Below, in pieces: positions 52,859 to 61,371 of a stretch of 64,000 nt of DNA. Positions within the stretch are counted from its first letter, which is position 1, and each line of letters starts with the position of its first letter. Below the pieces are notes generated by a model. It was not told the DNA's origin. It did no database searches and saw only the letters and a list, made by a program, of their open reading frames with translations. Origin of the DNA: SAR86 cluster bacterium AG-390-O18 (GTDB lineage: Bacteria > Pseudomonadota > Gammaproteobacteria > Magnimaribacterales > AG-339-G14); assembly GCA_003279605.1 (NCBI GenBank), contig QCHF01000002.1:149088-213087 (forward strand), in the 5' to 3' direction. The position numbers and the translations under genes are program-made.

Positions 52859-54766
52859 TTAATTATAGTTGTTGCTGCTAAGCTCAAGACCTTTGAGATC
52901 TCCTTTTTCTCGCCACTTTTTCATTAGCTTGAAAAAATTCAGAGCTCCTCCGCCATAAGGATTATTCTGTGGAGCCTGCATGGGCTTACCTTCATTATTG
53001 TAATAACCAGGGGTGCAACTTTCTTGAAAACTCAACATATCTCTTGAGTTATCTATAATAGTTTTTACCCAATTTTCCTCGCCTTCTTTCGAAGCCTCAA
53101 CTAGAGACATATTCTTTTCTCTCATGGATTTTAAAATATATGCAAGGTGGATACTCTGTTCATCGAGAGAATGAGTATAGTTTGCAGTGAATCCTGCTTG
53201 TTGAGGACCAAAGAAAAAACTATTTGGGAATCCGCGGCTATGCATACCGTGCATAGTAGAAAGACCATCTTTCCATTTATCCATTATTGAAAGACCTTTT
53301 CTGCCATAAATTTCATAACCACTTCTTCTGGTGTAGTCGGTTCCCACCTCAAAGCCTGTAGCAAATATGATGCAATCAACTTCATATTCTTTGCCGTCAA
53401 AGAAAATGCCTTTTTCAGTGATTTTATCTAGGCCTTTACCTTGAGTATCAACCAAAGTTACATTTTCACGATTGTAAGTATCTAAGTATTCATCATGGAA
53501 ACATGGGCGTTTACAAAATTGTCGGTAATAGGGCTTTAAAGATTCAGCTACGTTTGAATCTTTTACAATCTCTTCTGCTCTAGCTCTGATTTGCTCCATT
53601 TTTGCAAAATCTACCATTTCAACTTTATTCGAAATATTTTCTTTCCCAACAAAGTTCATGAATTTATCGGCCATATATGGCTTAAGGCCTTTTTTATAAA
53701 AATCTTTATTGAACGGCGCAAGTAATACCCATGAAGCCATTCTTAATTTAGATGGTCCTGATGCCCTAAATGCTGACAATATGGTTCTAAAAATTTCAGT
53801 CCAACCGTCGTTTACTAAATCTTCTCCGCTGAATTCTCCTGCTAAAAATCCTTCAAAGTTAGCTCTTCTTTTTTCATGCCATCCTGACTTCATAGAAGCA
53901 AACCAGTCTTCATCGGTTTCTTTATTTGCTCTGACATCTATTGATGAAGGAGTTCTTTGAAAAACAAAAAGCTCTTTTGCAGATGCTCCTAAATGTGGAA
54001 TACACTGCACAGCAGTTGCACCTGTACCAATGATGGCTACTCTTTTATCGGAAAGATTTTTAAGGTCTCCGTGAGAAGATCCTCCTGTGTATTCGTAGTC
54101 CCAACGACTTGTATGAAAAGTATGTCCTTTGTAGTCGTTAATTCCATCTATTGCGGGAAGTTTGGGCCTATTCAAAGGCCCATTTGAATGAACTACAAAG
54201 TTTGCGGTTATTTCATCGCCTTTGTTAGTTTTTATTGTCCACAATCCAGAATCATCAGACCATTTTGTTTCGGTGACTTCTGTTTGCAAAATAGAGTTTT
54301 CATAAAGTTTGAACTTTTCTGCGATAACACCGCAATACTCTAAAGTTTCAGGAGCATTCGTATATTTTCTTTTTGGGACAAATCCAGTTTCTTCAAGTAA
54401 GGGAAAGTAAATATAAGATTCGATATCACAGGAAGCTCCAGGATATCTATTCCAATACCAAGTCCCTCCAAAGTCTCCCCCTTTTTCAATTATTTTAAAA
54501 TCATCAAATCCTGCTTCTCTGATTCTCGCAGCAGCAAGCATTCCACCAAAACCGCCGCCGATAATTGCAATTTCAGTATGAAGTTTTAAAGATTCCCTTT
54601 CTGTTTTTTCTTCAACATATGGATCTTCTACAAAATACGAGAAATCTCCTTTTACTTCCTTATATTGGTCATTGCCGTCAGAGCGAAGACGTTTATCTCT
54701 TTCCTCTCTATACTTTTGTCGAAGTTTTTCTGGATCAAAATCAAAATTTTCTATATTAGCCGCCAT
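52859..54766 (-). CDS. Flavin-binding monooxygenase, Baeyer-Villiger type
   Basis: 635 aa. Two Rossmann motifs (IAIIGGGFGGMLAAARI near 67-83 and VAIIGTGATAVQ near 245). Between them are the two type I BVMO fingerprints: GGTWYWNRYPGASCD near residue 100, and a YKGHTFHTSRWDYEY motif (FxGxxxHxxxW). It converts ketones to esters with NADPH and O2. An N-terminal extension of about 60 residues precedes the FAD domain, as in the longer steroid/cyclododecanone-type enzymes. Neighbouring hydrolase, MAPEG and nitroreductase genes suggest a breakdown module. Confidence 0.9.
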   Translation of the reverse strand: MAANIENFDFDPEKLRQKYREERDKRLRSDGNDQYKEVKGDFSYFVEDPYVEEKTERESLKLHTEIAIIGGGFGGMLAAARIREAGFDDFKIIEKGGDFGGTWYWNRYPGASCDIESYIYFPLLEETGFVPKRKYTNAPETLEYCGVIAEKFKLYENSILQTEVTETKWSDDSGLWTIKTNKGDEITANFVVHSNGPLNRPKLPAIDGINDYKGHTFHTSRWDYEYTGGSSHGDLKNLSDKRVAIIGTGATAVQCIPHLGASAKELFVFQRTPSSIDVRANKETDEDWFASMKSGWHEKRRANFEGFLAGEFSGEDLVNDGWTEIFRTILSAFRASGPSKLRMASWVLLAPFNKDFYKKGLKPYMADKFMNFVGKENISNKVEMVDFAKMEQIRARAEEIVKDSNVAESLKPYYRQFCKRPCFHDEYLDTYNRENVTLVDTQGKGLDKITEKGIFFDGKEYEVDCIIFATGFEVGTDYTRRSGYEIYGRKGLSIMDKWKDGLSTMHGMHSRGFPNSFFFGPQQAGFTANYTHSLDEQSIHLAYILKSMREKNMSLVEASKEGEENWVKTIIDNSRDMLSFQESCTPGYYNNEGKPMQAPQNNPYGGGALNFFKLMKKWREKGDLKGLELSSNNYN

Positions 54767-54811
54767 GTTGAATTACCTTATTAAATGTAAAAAAAATATA
54801 ACTTATGACAT

Positions 54812-56041
54812 TCATCGTGTCAAAAGATTGTTTTTCTGAAAAGAATTATGTAAGAAAAATAGAAATAATAGATTTATGGACAAGTATCCTGCCAAAGGAA
54901 GAATATATTTGTTTGCTTCAGGAAAGAAAAAAGAAGTTAGGAAAACTCCTATTAAAAAAACTATTCTGAAAGCGTCTGCCAGCAAAGCCTTCTTACTATC
55001 CAACCACAAAGAAACACAATATGCTGTTGAGACCATTGCTATAGCAACAACAATACCTTGTAGTAGGTTCATTTGGCCCAATTCAATAAAGACTGTGCTG
55101 ATAAGCGACACGAACATTAGTTGAAAGAAAGCATAACTTTTGGACGCAAAAGACGAATCGGGATTGTACTTTTCAAAATTGTGAACATCAAAATCTGTTT
55201 TTGGAGATAAATGACCTGAATCGGTTGGAATCCACCTAGTTGGTGCAACCAAAACATAAATCTTATCTTTAAGATTTTTTGTATGAAATATTTCTCTTAG
55301 CATCTTCACATAAATATGAAGATTTGCCCAAACAGGACTAAAGGTTTTTAAAGGGCCTCTAATGCCATAGATACAAGAAACATTATCTTCCTCCTCCTTG
55401 AAAGTTCCGAATAATCTATCCCAAATAATAAATACTCCACCGTAATTTTTATCTATGTATTCCTCATTTTGAGCATGATGAACTCTGTGATTAGAGGGAG
55501 AAACGAAAAATAATTCGAACCATCCTAATTTAGGAACATGTTCTGTGTGAACCCAAAATTGATAAATTAAATTAATGGAAGCTACCGAAACAAAAACATA
55601 AGAAGGCACGCCGATAATGAAAAGTGGAATATAAAATATCCAAGTCAAAAAGAAACCTGTGCCAGTCTGTCTTAATGCCGTTGATAAATTGTAATCCTCG
55701 CTTTGGTGATGAGCCACATGCGATGCCCAAAAAATTTGTCTCTCGTGACTAATTCTATGAAACCAATAATAAAAGAAGTCATAGGCAATAAAGGCAACAA
55801 TCCAAGTAAGAATTGAACTTGAATCCCATCTTGGCAATGAGAAATGTGTTTCCACAAAGAAGAAAACTGCTCCTCCTAAACCTATTTTCAATGCCGAACT
55901 AGTAGACCGAAGAGCTCCCATAAACATACTAGACAAAGCATCATTGGCTCGGTAAGTATTTTTATTTTTTAACCAGCCATAAGATAGTTCTATTAGGATG
56001 GCTAATAAGAAAAACGGAACTGCATAAGGAACATAATCCAT
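54812..56041 (-). CDS. Fatty-acid hydroxylase/sterol desaturase family, alkylglycerol monooxygenase-like
   Basis: 409 aa membrane di-iron protein. Histidine boxes HRISHE, HVAHH and HRVHH are all present. SEDYNLSTALRQT and KNYGGVFIIWDRLFGTF are near-identical to stretches of alkylglycerol monooxygenase (AGMO), which cleaves ether lipids, and the long C-terminus with extra membrane helices fits too. AGMO needs tetrahydrobiopterin, and no pterin gene is in view. A paralogue lies at 61372. Confidence 0.87.
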   Translation of the reverse strand: MDYVPYAVPFFLLAILIELSYGWLKNKNTYRANDALSSMFMGALRSTSSALKIGLGGAVFFFVETHFSLPRWDSSSILTWIVAFIAYDFFYYWFHRISHERQIFWASHVAHHQSEDYNLSTALRQTGTGFFLTWIFYIPLFIIGVPSYVFVSVASINLIYQFWVHTEHVPKLGWFELFFVSPSNHRVHHAQNEEYIDKNYGGVFIIWDRLFGTFKEEEDNVSCIYGIRGPLKTFSPVWANLHIYVKMLREIFHTKNLKDKIYVLVAPTRWIPTDSGHLSPKTDFDVHNFEKYNPDSSFASKSYAFFQLMFVSLISTVFIELGQMNLLQGIVVAIAMVSTAYCVSLWLDSKKALLADAFRIVFLIGVFLTSFFFPEANKYILPLAGYLSINLLFLFFLHNSFQKNNLLTR

Positions 56042-56046
56042 AAATT

Positions 56047-56436
56047 CTATAGTTGTTTAATTGCACAAAGCTTGTTGCCAGAGGGATCTCTCAAATAAGC
56101 TAAGTACATTTTCATACCTTCAAATTCTCTAACACCAGGCACATCTTCAATGGAAACTCCACCAGCTTCAAGGCCTGCTGCATGCCATTTATCTCCCTGA
56201 GTTTCATCTTCTATATTGAATCCAATAGTTGAGCCATTTCCTGCAGAAGCTGGCTCCCCGTCAATAGGCTCTGAAATACAGAAAGTCATTCCCTCTAAAA
56301 AATAAAAGTATCGAGTTTGACCAGTAAGATTTGGAACCATGAGTCCTGGTTTTGCACCCAAAACTCCTAAAACATTGTCGTAAAAAGTTTTAGATTCCTC
56401 TATATCATTCGCCCCAACCATAATATGACTAAACAT
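56047..56436 (-). CDS. VOC-superfamily (glyoxalase-like) protein
   Basis: 129 aa single glyoxalase/bleomycin-resistance module of paired beta-alpha-beta-beta-beta units. HIMVGANDIEESKTFYDNVL at the start provides the first metal His, and AYLRDPSGNKLCAI closes the second unit. Function is unknown; many act on small thiol conjugates or aromatic compounds. It is transcribed between the TauD-like and AGMO-like genes. Confidence 0.85.
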   Translation of the reverse strand: MFSHIMVGANDIEESKTFYDNVLGVLGAKPGLMVPNLTGQTRYFYFLEGMTFCISEPIDGEPASAGNGSTIGFNIEDETQGDKWHAAGLEAGGVSIEDVPGVREFEGMKMYLAYLRDPSGNKLCAIKQL

Positions 56437-56465
56437 AATTTCCCCTGTGATTTATTTTCAATTTT

Positions 56466-57332
56466 TTAGTAGGGTCTGTCGCCTACGACTGTAACCCTTT
56501 CAACTTTTCTTACTTGCGGCCAATAATCTGATACTGCATAGTGTTGGCACGATCTATTATCCCAAAAAGCAATCGAATCCTTATCCCAGATAAAACGACA
56601 CTGATACTCAGGTATTGCCGCTTGAGCATATAAAAAATCTAGCATAATGGAAGATTCTGTCGCATCCCAGCCTTTTATATATTGTGTAAAAGCTTTGTTT
56701 ACGTATATAACTTTTTGTTTTGTATCCGGATGCGTGCGAATCACAGGATGTTCAGGGCTTGGATACTTTTGATTAAAAGCCTCTATTTCAGCTTCACTTT
56801 TGCCTTGTTTGATCAATCTTTGTCTAAAACCAGCAAAATCATGAACAGCAATTGCTCCTTCTAACTTTTTCTTCACTTCCTCAGAAAGCCCATCATAGGC
56901 CAGGCACATGTCAGAAAATAAGGTATCGCCTCCAACTTGAGGACCCTCGATCATGCGCAGAATTGATCCTAGGGAAGGTTCTTCCCTCCAGGTAACATCA
57001 GAATGCCAAGTGTTTTCTCTACCTTTGCTCTTTTCGTTGTGAGTTATGCTGAGAACCTCTGGGTATCCTTCTTTGTGCGGTGCAAAAGGATGAACTTCCA
57101 GTTCACCAAATTTTTTTGCAAACTTTAAGTGTTCCTCGGTACTAAGGTTTTGATCACGAAAAAAAATTACTTTGTAAATCAGAAGAGCTTGATAAATTGA
57201 TTTATAAGTCTTTTCATCAAGGTCTTTTCTTAAATCAATTTCCAAAAGCTCTGCCCCAATATTTGGCGATATACGATTTACTTTAAAAGGTAAGTCTTGC
57301 TCTTCGAAATTTTCGGCAATCAAAGTTTCCAT
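56466..57332 (-). CDS. TauD/TfdA family Fe(II)/2-oxoglutarate dioxygenase
   Basis: 288 aa. Iron ligands His110 and Asp112 in NTWHSDVTW, and distal His264 in NRSCQHYAVSDY, with a 2-oxoglutarate Arg about 11-15 residues later (QVRKVER). N-terminal IGAELLEIDLRK and IYKVIFFRDQNL are typical of the family. Substrate may be a sulfonate, a phenoxy-acid-like or another carboxylate; it is not settled. It could be functionally linked to the TauE-like permease, but they are far apart. Confidence 0.9.
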   Translation of the reverse strand: METLIAENFEEQDLPFKVNRISPNIGAELLEIDLRKDLDEKTYKSIYQALLIYKVIFFRDQNLSTEEHLKFAKKFGELEVHPFAPHKEGYPEVLSITHNEKSKGRENTWHSDVTWREEPSLGSILRMIEGPQVGGDTLFSDMCLAYDGLSEEVKKKLEGAIAVHDFAGFRQRLIKQGKSEAEIEAFNQKYPSPEHPVIRTHPDTKQKVIYVNKAFTQYIKGWDATESSIMLDFLYAQAAIPEYQCRFIWDKDSIAFWDNRSCQHYAVSDYWPQVRKVERVTVVGDRPY

Positions 57333-57393
57333 TTGATAATAGATTAAGAAATTTATAGTTTATTTACAACCATTCTAATAAACAGAGAACGGT

Positions 57394-58017
57394 TTAAGCT
57401 CTTACGCGCTCAACAATAAGCCCAATGAGTAATAAGAAAATAAAAAGAGCTAGCCTTAAATCAGTTATAAAAGGAGTTTCTACAGGAATAGCTATGGTCT
57501 TGTCTAATGCCTCAACTTTGTATTCATGCCTTTCATCAAAAATAGGATTCAAACCAATTTCAAACAAATCTCTTCTGCTTCTGTATCTAAATATTGCAAC
57601 TACGTCCCACTCCTCCATTCCTTGAGCGGCAACTATATCCAGAGCAGGATTTAAAACATAAGCAAAAAATACTGGATGTGAGGCTCTTTTAAACTGTTGT
57701 GGCCACATATATTCCATGTAGTGCATCTGCAGATCTAATGAAGTTGCTCCCTCTCCAGTGGCTTCCATTGTTCGTGGTGATTCATTCCTATCTAGAAAGT
57801 TCACCATATAAAAGTCTTTGCCATCGTCCTCACTCATGAACTTGAATGCTTTTTTCCATTGGTCAGAATCTCTTCTATAAGAATTACTTTCCTCGAAGAT
57901 TTTTTTGTAGGTTTCAATTTCCTGATCCGTAAGAGGACCAGATAAATTTGTGTACCAGAGAAAAAATAAAATATAGATTAAGCTTATCGGAAGCCAAATT
58001 TTCATAGAGAGAGACAT
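57394..58017 (-). CDS. Membrane-tethered dimeric alpha/beta-barrel (DUF1330-like) protein
   Basis: 207 aa from the ATG at 58017. An upstream TTG would overlap the cytochrome gene further and is less likely. A membrane helix at about 8-24, a soluble middle with DFYMVNFLDRN and WDVVAIFRYRSRRDLFEIG that resembles DUF1330 proteins, and a second membrane helix near the C-terminus. Its ATG is two bases after the cytochrome b561 stop, suggesting a shared function. Identification of the domain is by pattern only. Confidence 0.65.
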   Translation of the reverse strand: MSLSMKIWLPISLIYILFFLWYTNLSGPLTDQEIETYKKIFEESNSYRRDSDQWKKAFKFMSEDDGKDFYMVNFLDRNESPRTMEATGEGATSLDLQMHYMEYMWPQQFKRASHPVFFAYVLNPALDIVAAQGMEEWDVVAIFRYRSRRDLFEIGLNPIFDERHEYKVEALDKTIAIPVETPFITDLRLALFIFLLLIGLIVERVRA

Positions 58018-58019
58018 AG

Positions 58020-58559
58020 TTAAACTTTTTTGGTGGTCCAAAATTTTAACATACTCATTGTCGTATCATCCTTCGCAAAGAATTGATGATAGAGAGCAGC
58101 AAAGATATGTATAGCGATAAGAGCAATTATTGCGTTTGTACAAAACTCATGGAAGCCTCTTATTGTAAAAAAGGTGCTTTGGTTATGAGATGCAAATGCT
58201 AAATCAAATCCAAAGACTACAATAGGATCTGATGCGAAGCTTGCCATTGCAATGCCCGTTATAATTAGACCTGCCATAAGAAAATATAAAGAATAATGTC
58301 CTAATTTCGCAGAATAAACTTGCCATGTAGGCATTGTTGAAGGGAGTTTTGGCGCGCCATAAAGGTAGCGTAAAACTATTCTTAGTAAAAATAAGAAAGT
58401 AACAATTATCCCTGCAGTTGCATGATCTGAGCGAGATTCTAGTCTGTCCCATAACTCCATATTACCGCCAAACTTTTGAGCAACATTCAAATCCAACATA
58501 ATGATAATTGCCATTAGCCAGTGAATTATTTTTTGAGTCTTTGTGTAATCTATTTTCAT
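58020..58559 (-). CDS. Cytochrome b561 family protein
   Basis: 179 aa with four membrane helices. Haem-ligand histidines are in TQKIIHWLMA (helix 1), HATAGIIV (helix 2), and helix 4 (LIAIHIFAALYHQF). It is the bacterial CybB-like form that moves electrons between quinol and a redox partner. The DUF1330-like protein directly follows; it may be a partner. Confidence 0.9.
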   Translation of the reverse strand: MKIDYTKTQKIIHWLMAIIIMLDLNVAQKFGGNMELWDRLESRSDHATAGIIVTFLFLLRIVLRYLYGAPKLPSTMPTWQVYSAKLGHYSLYFLMAGLIITGIAMASFASDPIVVFGFDLAFASHNQSTFFTIRGFHEFCTNAIIALIAIHIFAALYHQFFAKDDTTMSMLKFWTTKKV

Positions 58560-58568
58560 AAAAATAGC

Positions 58569-58940
58569 TTAGTCTAAATCAATTGCATATTTTTTAAGTA
58601 TCTCTAAATCTATAATTTTTATAGTCTTTTTATTAGTTCTTCTTAAATAAATCTTAGGCGCCTTATTATTCTCATAAGCTTCTTTCCATCTCTCTGCACA
58701 AACACACCAGTGATCGCCTTCTTTGAGCCCAGGAAAGCTGAACTCGTCTCTTGGTGTTGAAAGATCATTACCTCTAGATTTAGAAAACTCTAAAAAATCC
58801 TCTGTAATATGCGCACAAACAACATGCAAACCCTGATCCAAATTATCTGTATGACAAAATCCGTCACGAAAAAATCCAGTAATGGGATTTGAACAACATT
58901 CCTCTATTTCTTCATCAAAAACATTAAATTGCTTTTCCAT
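58569..58940 (-). CDS. DUF2237 family protein
   Basis: 123 aa, full length for this family. Signatures are NPITGFFRDGFCHT, LHVVCAHITEDFLEFSKSRGND with natural variation, and FPGLKEGDHWCVCAERWKEA. Several conserved Cys suggest metal binding or redox activity, but the function is unknown. It lies 9 bases from the cytochrome gene and 1 base from the next membrane-protein gene. Confidence 0.85.
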   Translation of the reverse strand: MEKQFNVFDEEIEECCSNPITGFFRDGFCHTDNLDQGLHVVCAHITEDFLEFSKSRGNDLSTPRDEFSFPGLKEGDHWCVCAERWKEAYENNKAPKIYLRRTNKKTIKIIDLEILKKYAIDLD

Positions 58941-58941
58941 T

Positions 58942-59328
58942 TTAATTTATAACTAATATTACAAGACAAACAATTAATGTGAACAAAGTTAAGATCACGC
59001 TTGTTAAATGCAGATATTTAAAACTTTTATCTCTGTTCTCATCTCTTGCTTTATTGGTTGCAGGAACTAGCAAATATGCAATGCTCATCAATAATAATGC
59101 GCTAAAAAAAAGTAATTGAAGGCTGAGACGGTTACCTATTATTGCTATTACCAAACCTATAAGGCTCAGTATTGCTACATTCAAAAATAGTTTAGGAAAA
59201 ATAACTCTTAAAAAAGGACCGGCCTGTTCTTCAGAGAAAACTTTAAAAATAGTAGGGGCATTCAAAGCTGCTTGAAATAAAATCATCCCAGCCATGAGTC
59301 CTGAAAGAAAAGGATATAAATTGTTCAT
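58942..59328 (-). CDS. DUF4149/TMEM205-like small membrane protein
   Basis: 128 aa from the ATG at 59328, which overlaps the stop of the Nmad3 gene as TAATG. An upstream start adds eleven residues inside that gene and is rejected. Four membrane helices; the start LYPFLSGLMAGMILFQA and APTIFKVFSEEQAGPFL resemble DUF4149/TMEM205 proteins. Function unknown. Confidence 0.7.
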   Translation of the reverse strand: MNNLYPFLSGLMAGMILFQAALNAPTIFKVFSEEQAGPFLRVIFPKLFLNVAILSLIGLVIAIIGNRLSLQLLFFSALLLMSIAYLLVPATNKARDENRDKSFKYLHLTSVILTLFTLIVCLVILVIN

Positions 59329-60104
59329 TATTTGAAACCTCCTATCAATGATTTTGCCCACATAGAAATGCGAGGAGTGTTTTGGGCATCTAAAATAAAT
59401 TCTTGGCCTGGACCAATATTTGTATCTACTAACAAATTTTTTCTATCTTTCCATTTTAGTCTGTTTAAAAAAATGTTCCTATTCTTATTATCAACTGAGC
59501 CAAAATATTTCTTAGGAAATTGCCACATAGATTTAGAAAAACCTGGAGCGCTTAAAACCAAATCATCAGAAAATTTTTCGAATAAGCCAAAATTTTTTTT
59601 TGATACATAAATTGTATTATTTTTATATTCTTTATATTTAGGATCATGAGGATGAGTAATATTGTTCTTTTTTAAGAATTTAGATATCTGAATGTTGCCA
59701 TGTAATATTTCTTCAATTTGCAACCACCCAAAAATCTTATGGATATTAATTTTTGGATTATCCGTTTTTTTAAACCACCCAAAAAATAAAAAAAGATCAC
59801 CTATACCTACACCATTATTTTTAAGCTCAGATTGTGCGCTACCCGCCTGACCAAAAAGCCCAATTTTTTCGTTCAAAGCTGGATCGTAATGGCAAAAATC
59901 TTCAGAAGTGACCTTTGTGGATGATACTTCCTTCAAAGCTTGAGTTCCATTGATGCCATTGAATTTAAGTTCATGATATTTTTTTGAAGATTTTCCATTT
60001 TGAGGAATAGGAAGAGAGAAAATGTCACCATTTTTAAATATTGGTGAAGGCCTACCTCCATATTTTGAATCAAATCCTTTTCTGCTTAAAATAACTCTTT
60101 TCAT
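59328..60104 (-). CDS. Nucleotide-modification-associated domain 3 (Nmad3) protein
   Basis: 258 aa from the ATG at 60104; a TTG-type extension eight codons upstream would run close to arsC and is less likely. The beginning VILSRKGFDSKYGGRPSPIF and the middle GLFGQAGSAQSEL, GDLFLFFGWFKK and KIFGWLQIEEIL are the characteristic Nmad3 segments. Nmad domains were named from association with DNA base-modification genes, but no such partner gene is next to this one. Biochemical activity is not known. Confidence 0.78.
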   Translation of the reverse strand: MKRVILSRKGFDSKYGGRPSPIFKNGDIFSLPIPQNGKSSKKYHELKFNGINGTQALKEVSSTKVTSEDFCHYDPALNEKIGLFGQAGSAQSELKNNGVGIGDLFLFFGWFKKTDNPKINIHKIFGWLQIEEILHGNIQISKFLKKNNITHPHDPKYKEYKNNTIYVSKKNFGLFEKFSDDLVLSAPGFSKSMWQFPKKYFGSVDNKNRNIFLNRLKWKDRKNLLVDTNIGPGQEFILDAQNTPRISMWAKSLIGGFK

Positions 60105-60120
60105 AAGATAATTTATAACT

Positions 60121-60471
60121 ATGGCCAAAGCTTTTCTTTTTCACAACCCTAGATGCAGCAAGTCTAGACAGGCCCTAAAACTCCTTGAGCAAGAAAAAGA
60201 AAATTTTGAGGTTTTCATGTATCTTGATGAGAAGCTCGAAAAAGATTTTTTGAAAGAAATAATTCAAAAACTTGGTATTAGCCCAAGAGATCTTTTGAGG
60301 ACAGGAGAATCTGCATATAAAGAGAATAATTTAAAAGATTCTAATATTTCAAATGAAGCAATCATTAATTTAATGATTGAATATCCTAAGCTCATTGAAA
60401 GGCCAATTTATATAAAAGGGTCTAAAGCTATAGTTGGCAGGCCGCCAGAAAATGTTTTGAAGATTATTTAG
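60121..60471 (+). CDS. ArsC/YfgD-family arsenate-reductase-like protein
   Basis: 116 aa thioredoxin-fold protein. The active-site Cys is in FHNPRCSKSRQAL, and RTGESAYKE with IERPIYIKGSKAIVGRPPE matches the glutaredoxin-linked ArsC/YfgD branch. No arsenite pump or ArsR is nearby, so a role in arsenate defence is uncertain. It is divergent from Nmad3 and directly abuts the DMT gene at its 3' end. Confidence 0.87.
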   Translation: MAKAFLFHNPRCSKSRQALKLLEQEKENFEVFMYLDEKLEKDFLKEIIQKLGISPRDLLRTGESAYKENNLKDSNISNEAIINLMIEYPKLIERPIYIKGSKAIVGRPPENVLKII

Positions 60472-61350
60472 TTACTCTCTCAAAAGTTTTTTAGGTTTAA
60501 AAATATTTGTCAGTCCTATACCAATTAAAATACACAAAGACCCCAATATGACCTTTTGATCTATATGCTCATTTAAAAATATTGCGCCCCAGAAAATTCC
60601 AGTTATAGGTACCAAGAAAATTATCGAAGAGGCTTGAACCGGGGAAGATCTTTGTAACAAAAAAACATAAGCAATAAATGAGATGCCTGTTGAAACCAGC
60701 CCAAGGAATAAAGTTGCTAAATAAGTTTTTAGTGACAGATCAAATGAAAAAGATTGTGGTTCGGACAGAAATAATGGAATTGAAAAAACAAAACCTGACA
60801 GCATAGTTGCAGAAGCAAGAGCTGAAGAATTTATATGGTTCAATTTAAATAAGACATTGTTTGAATATGCATAACAAAAAGCTCCAATTAGGCATAAAGT
60901 TACTGGGAAAAATACTACTCTAATTTCATCAAGTCCTATAAAAATTAAGAGCCCAATAAATCCTGCTAGAAGACCAATTACTTGGAGGAAGGTGGTATTT
61001 TGTCTAAAAAGTAAGATTGCAATAATTAATGCAAATAAAGGTGAGGTTCCATTTAATATAGAAAGCATACCAGCAGTGAGTTCTTGAGCAGACCAAGCGA
61101 AAAGGAAGAAAGGCAAGGCGGCATTTATAATTCCAAGCAAAATCAAAGAAGGGATCACTTGAGACATCTTTAAAAATTCTTCTTTATTAATAAACAAAGG
61201 TCCTAATAGAAGAGCTGCAAGTAAAAGCCTTATTGATACTAAGTGAGAGGGAGAAATTTCTTCTACTACTAAGCGTGTAAACATAAAAGAAGCTCCCCAG
61301 CTAAAACTCACAAATAAAACTAGCAGCCAATTAATAATTGTTGTCTTCAT
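60472..61350 (-). CDS. EamA/DMT-family transporter
   Basis: 292 aa with ten membrane helices arranged as two EamA repeats. The first repeat starts VSFSWGASFMFTRLVVEEISP and the second YAYSNNVLF, with LVPITGIFWGAIFLNEH near the end. Probable metabolite exporter; substrate unknown. It follows the paralogous hydroxylase gene on the same strand by 21 bases. Confidence 0.9.
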   Translation of the reverse strand: MKTTIINWLLVLFVSFSWGASFMFTRLVVEEISPSHLVSIRLLLAALLLGPLFINKEEFLKMSQVIPSLILLGIINAALPFFLFAWSAQELTAGMLSILNGTSPLFALIIAILLFRQNTTFLQVIGLLAGFIGLLIFIGLDEIRVVFFPVTLCLIGAFCYAYSNNVLFKLNHINSSALASATMLSGFVFSIPLFLSEPQSFSFDLSLKTYLATLFLGLVSTGISFIAYVFLLQRSSPVQASSIIFLVPITGIFWGAIFLNEHIDQKVILGSLCILIGIGLTNIFKPKKLLRE

Positions 61351-61371
61351 GATGACCCAAGCTTTTCTGAA

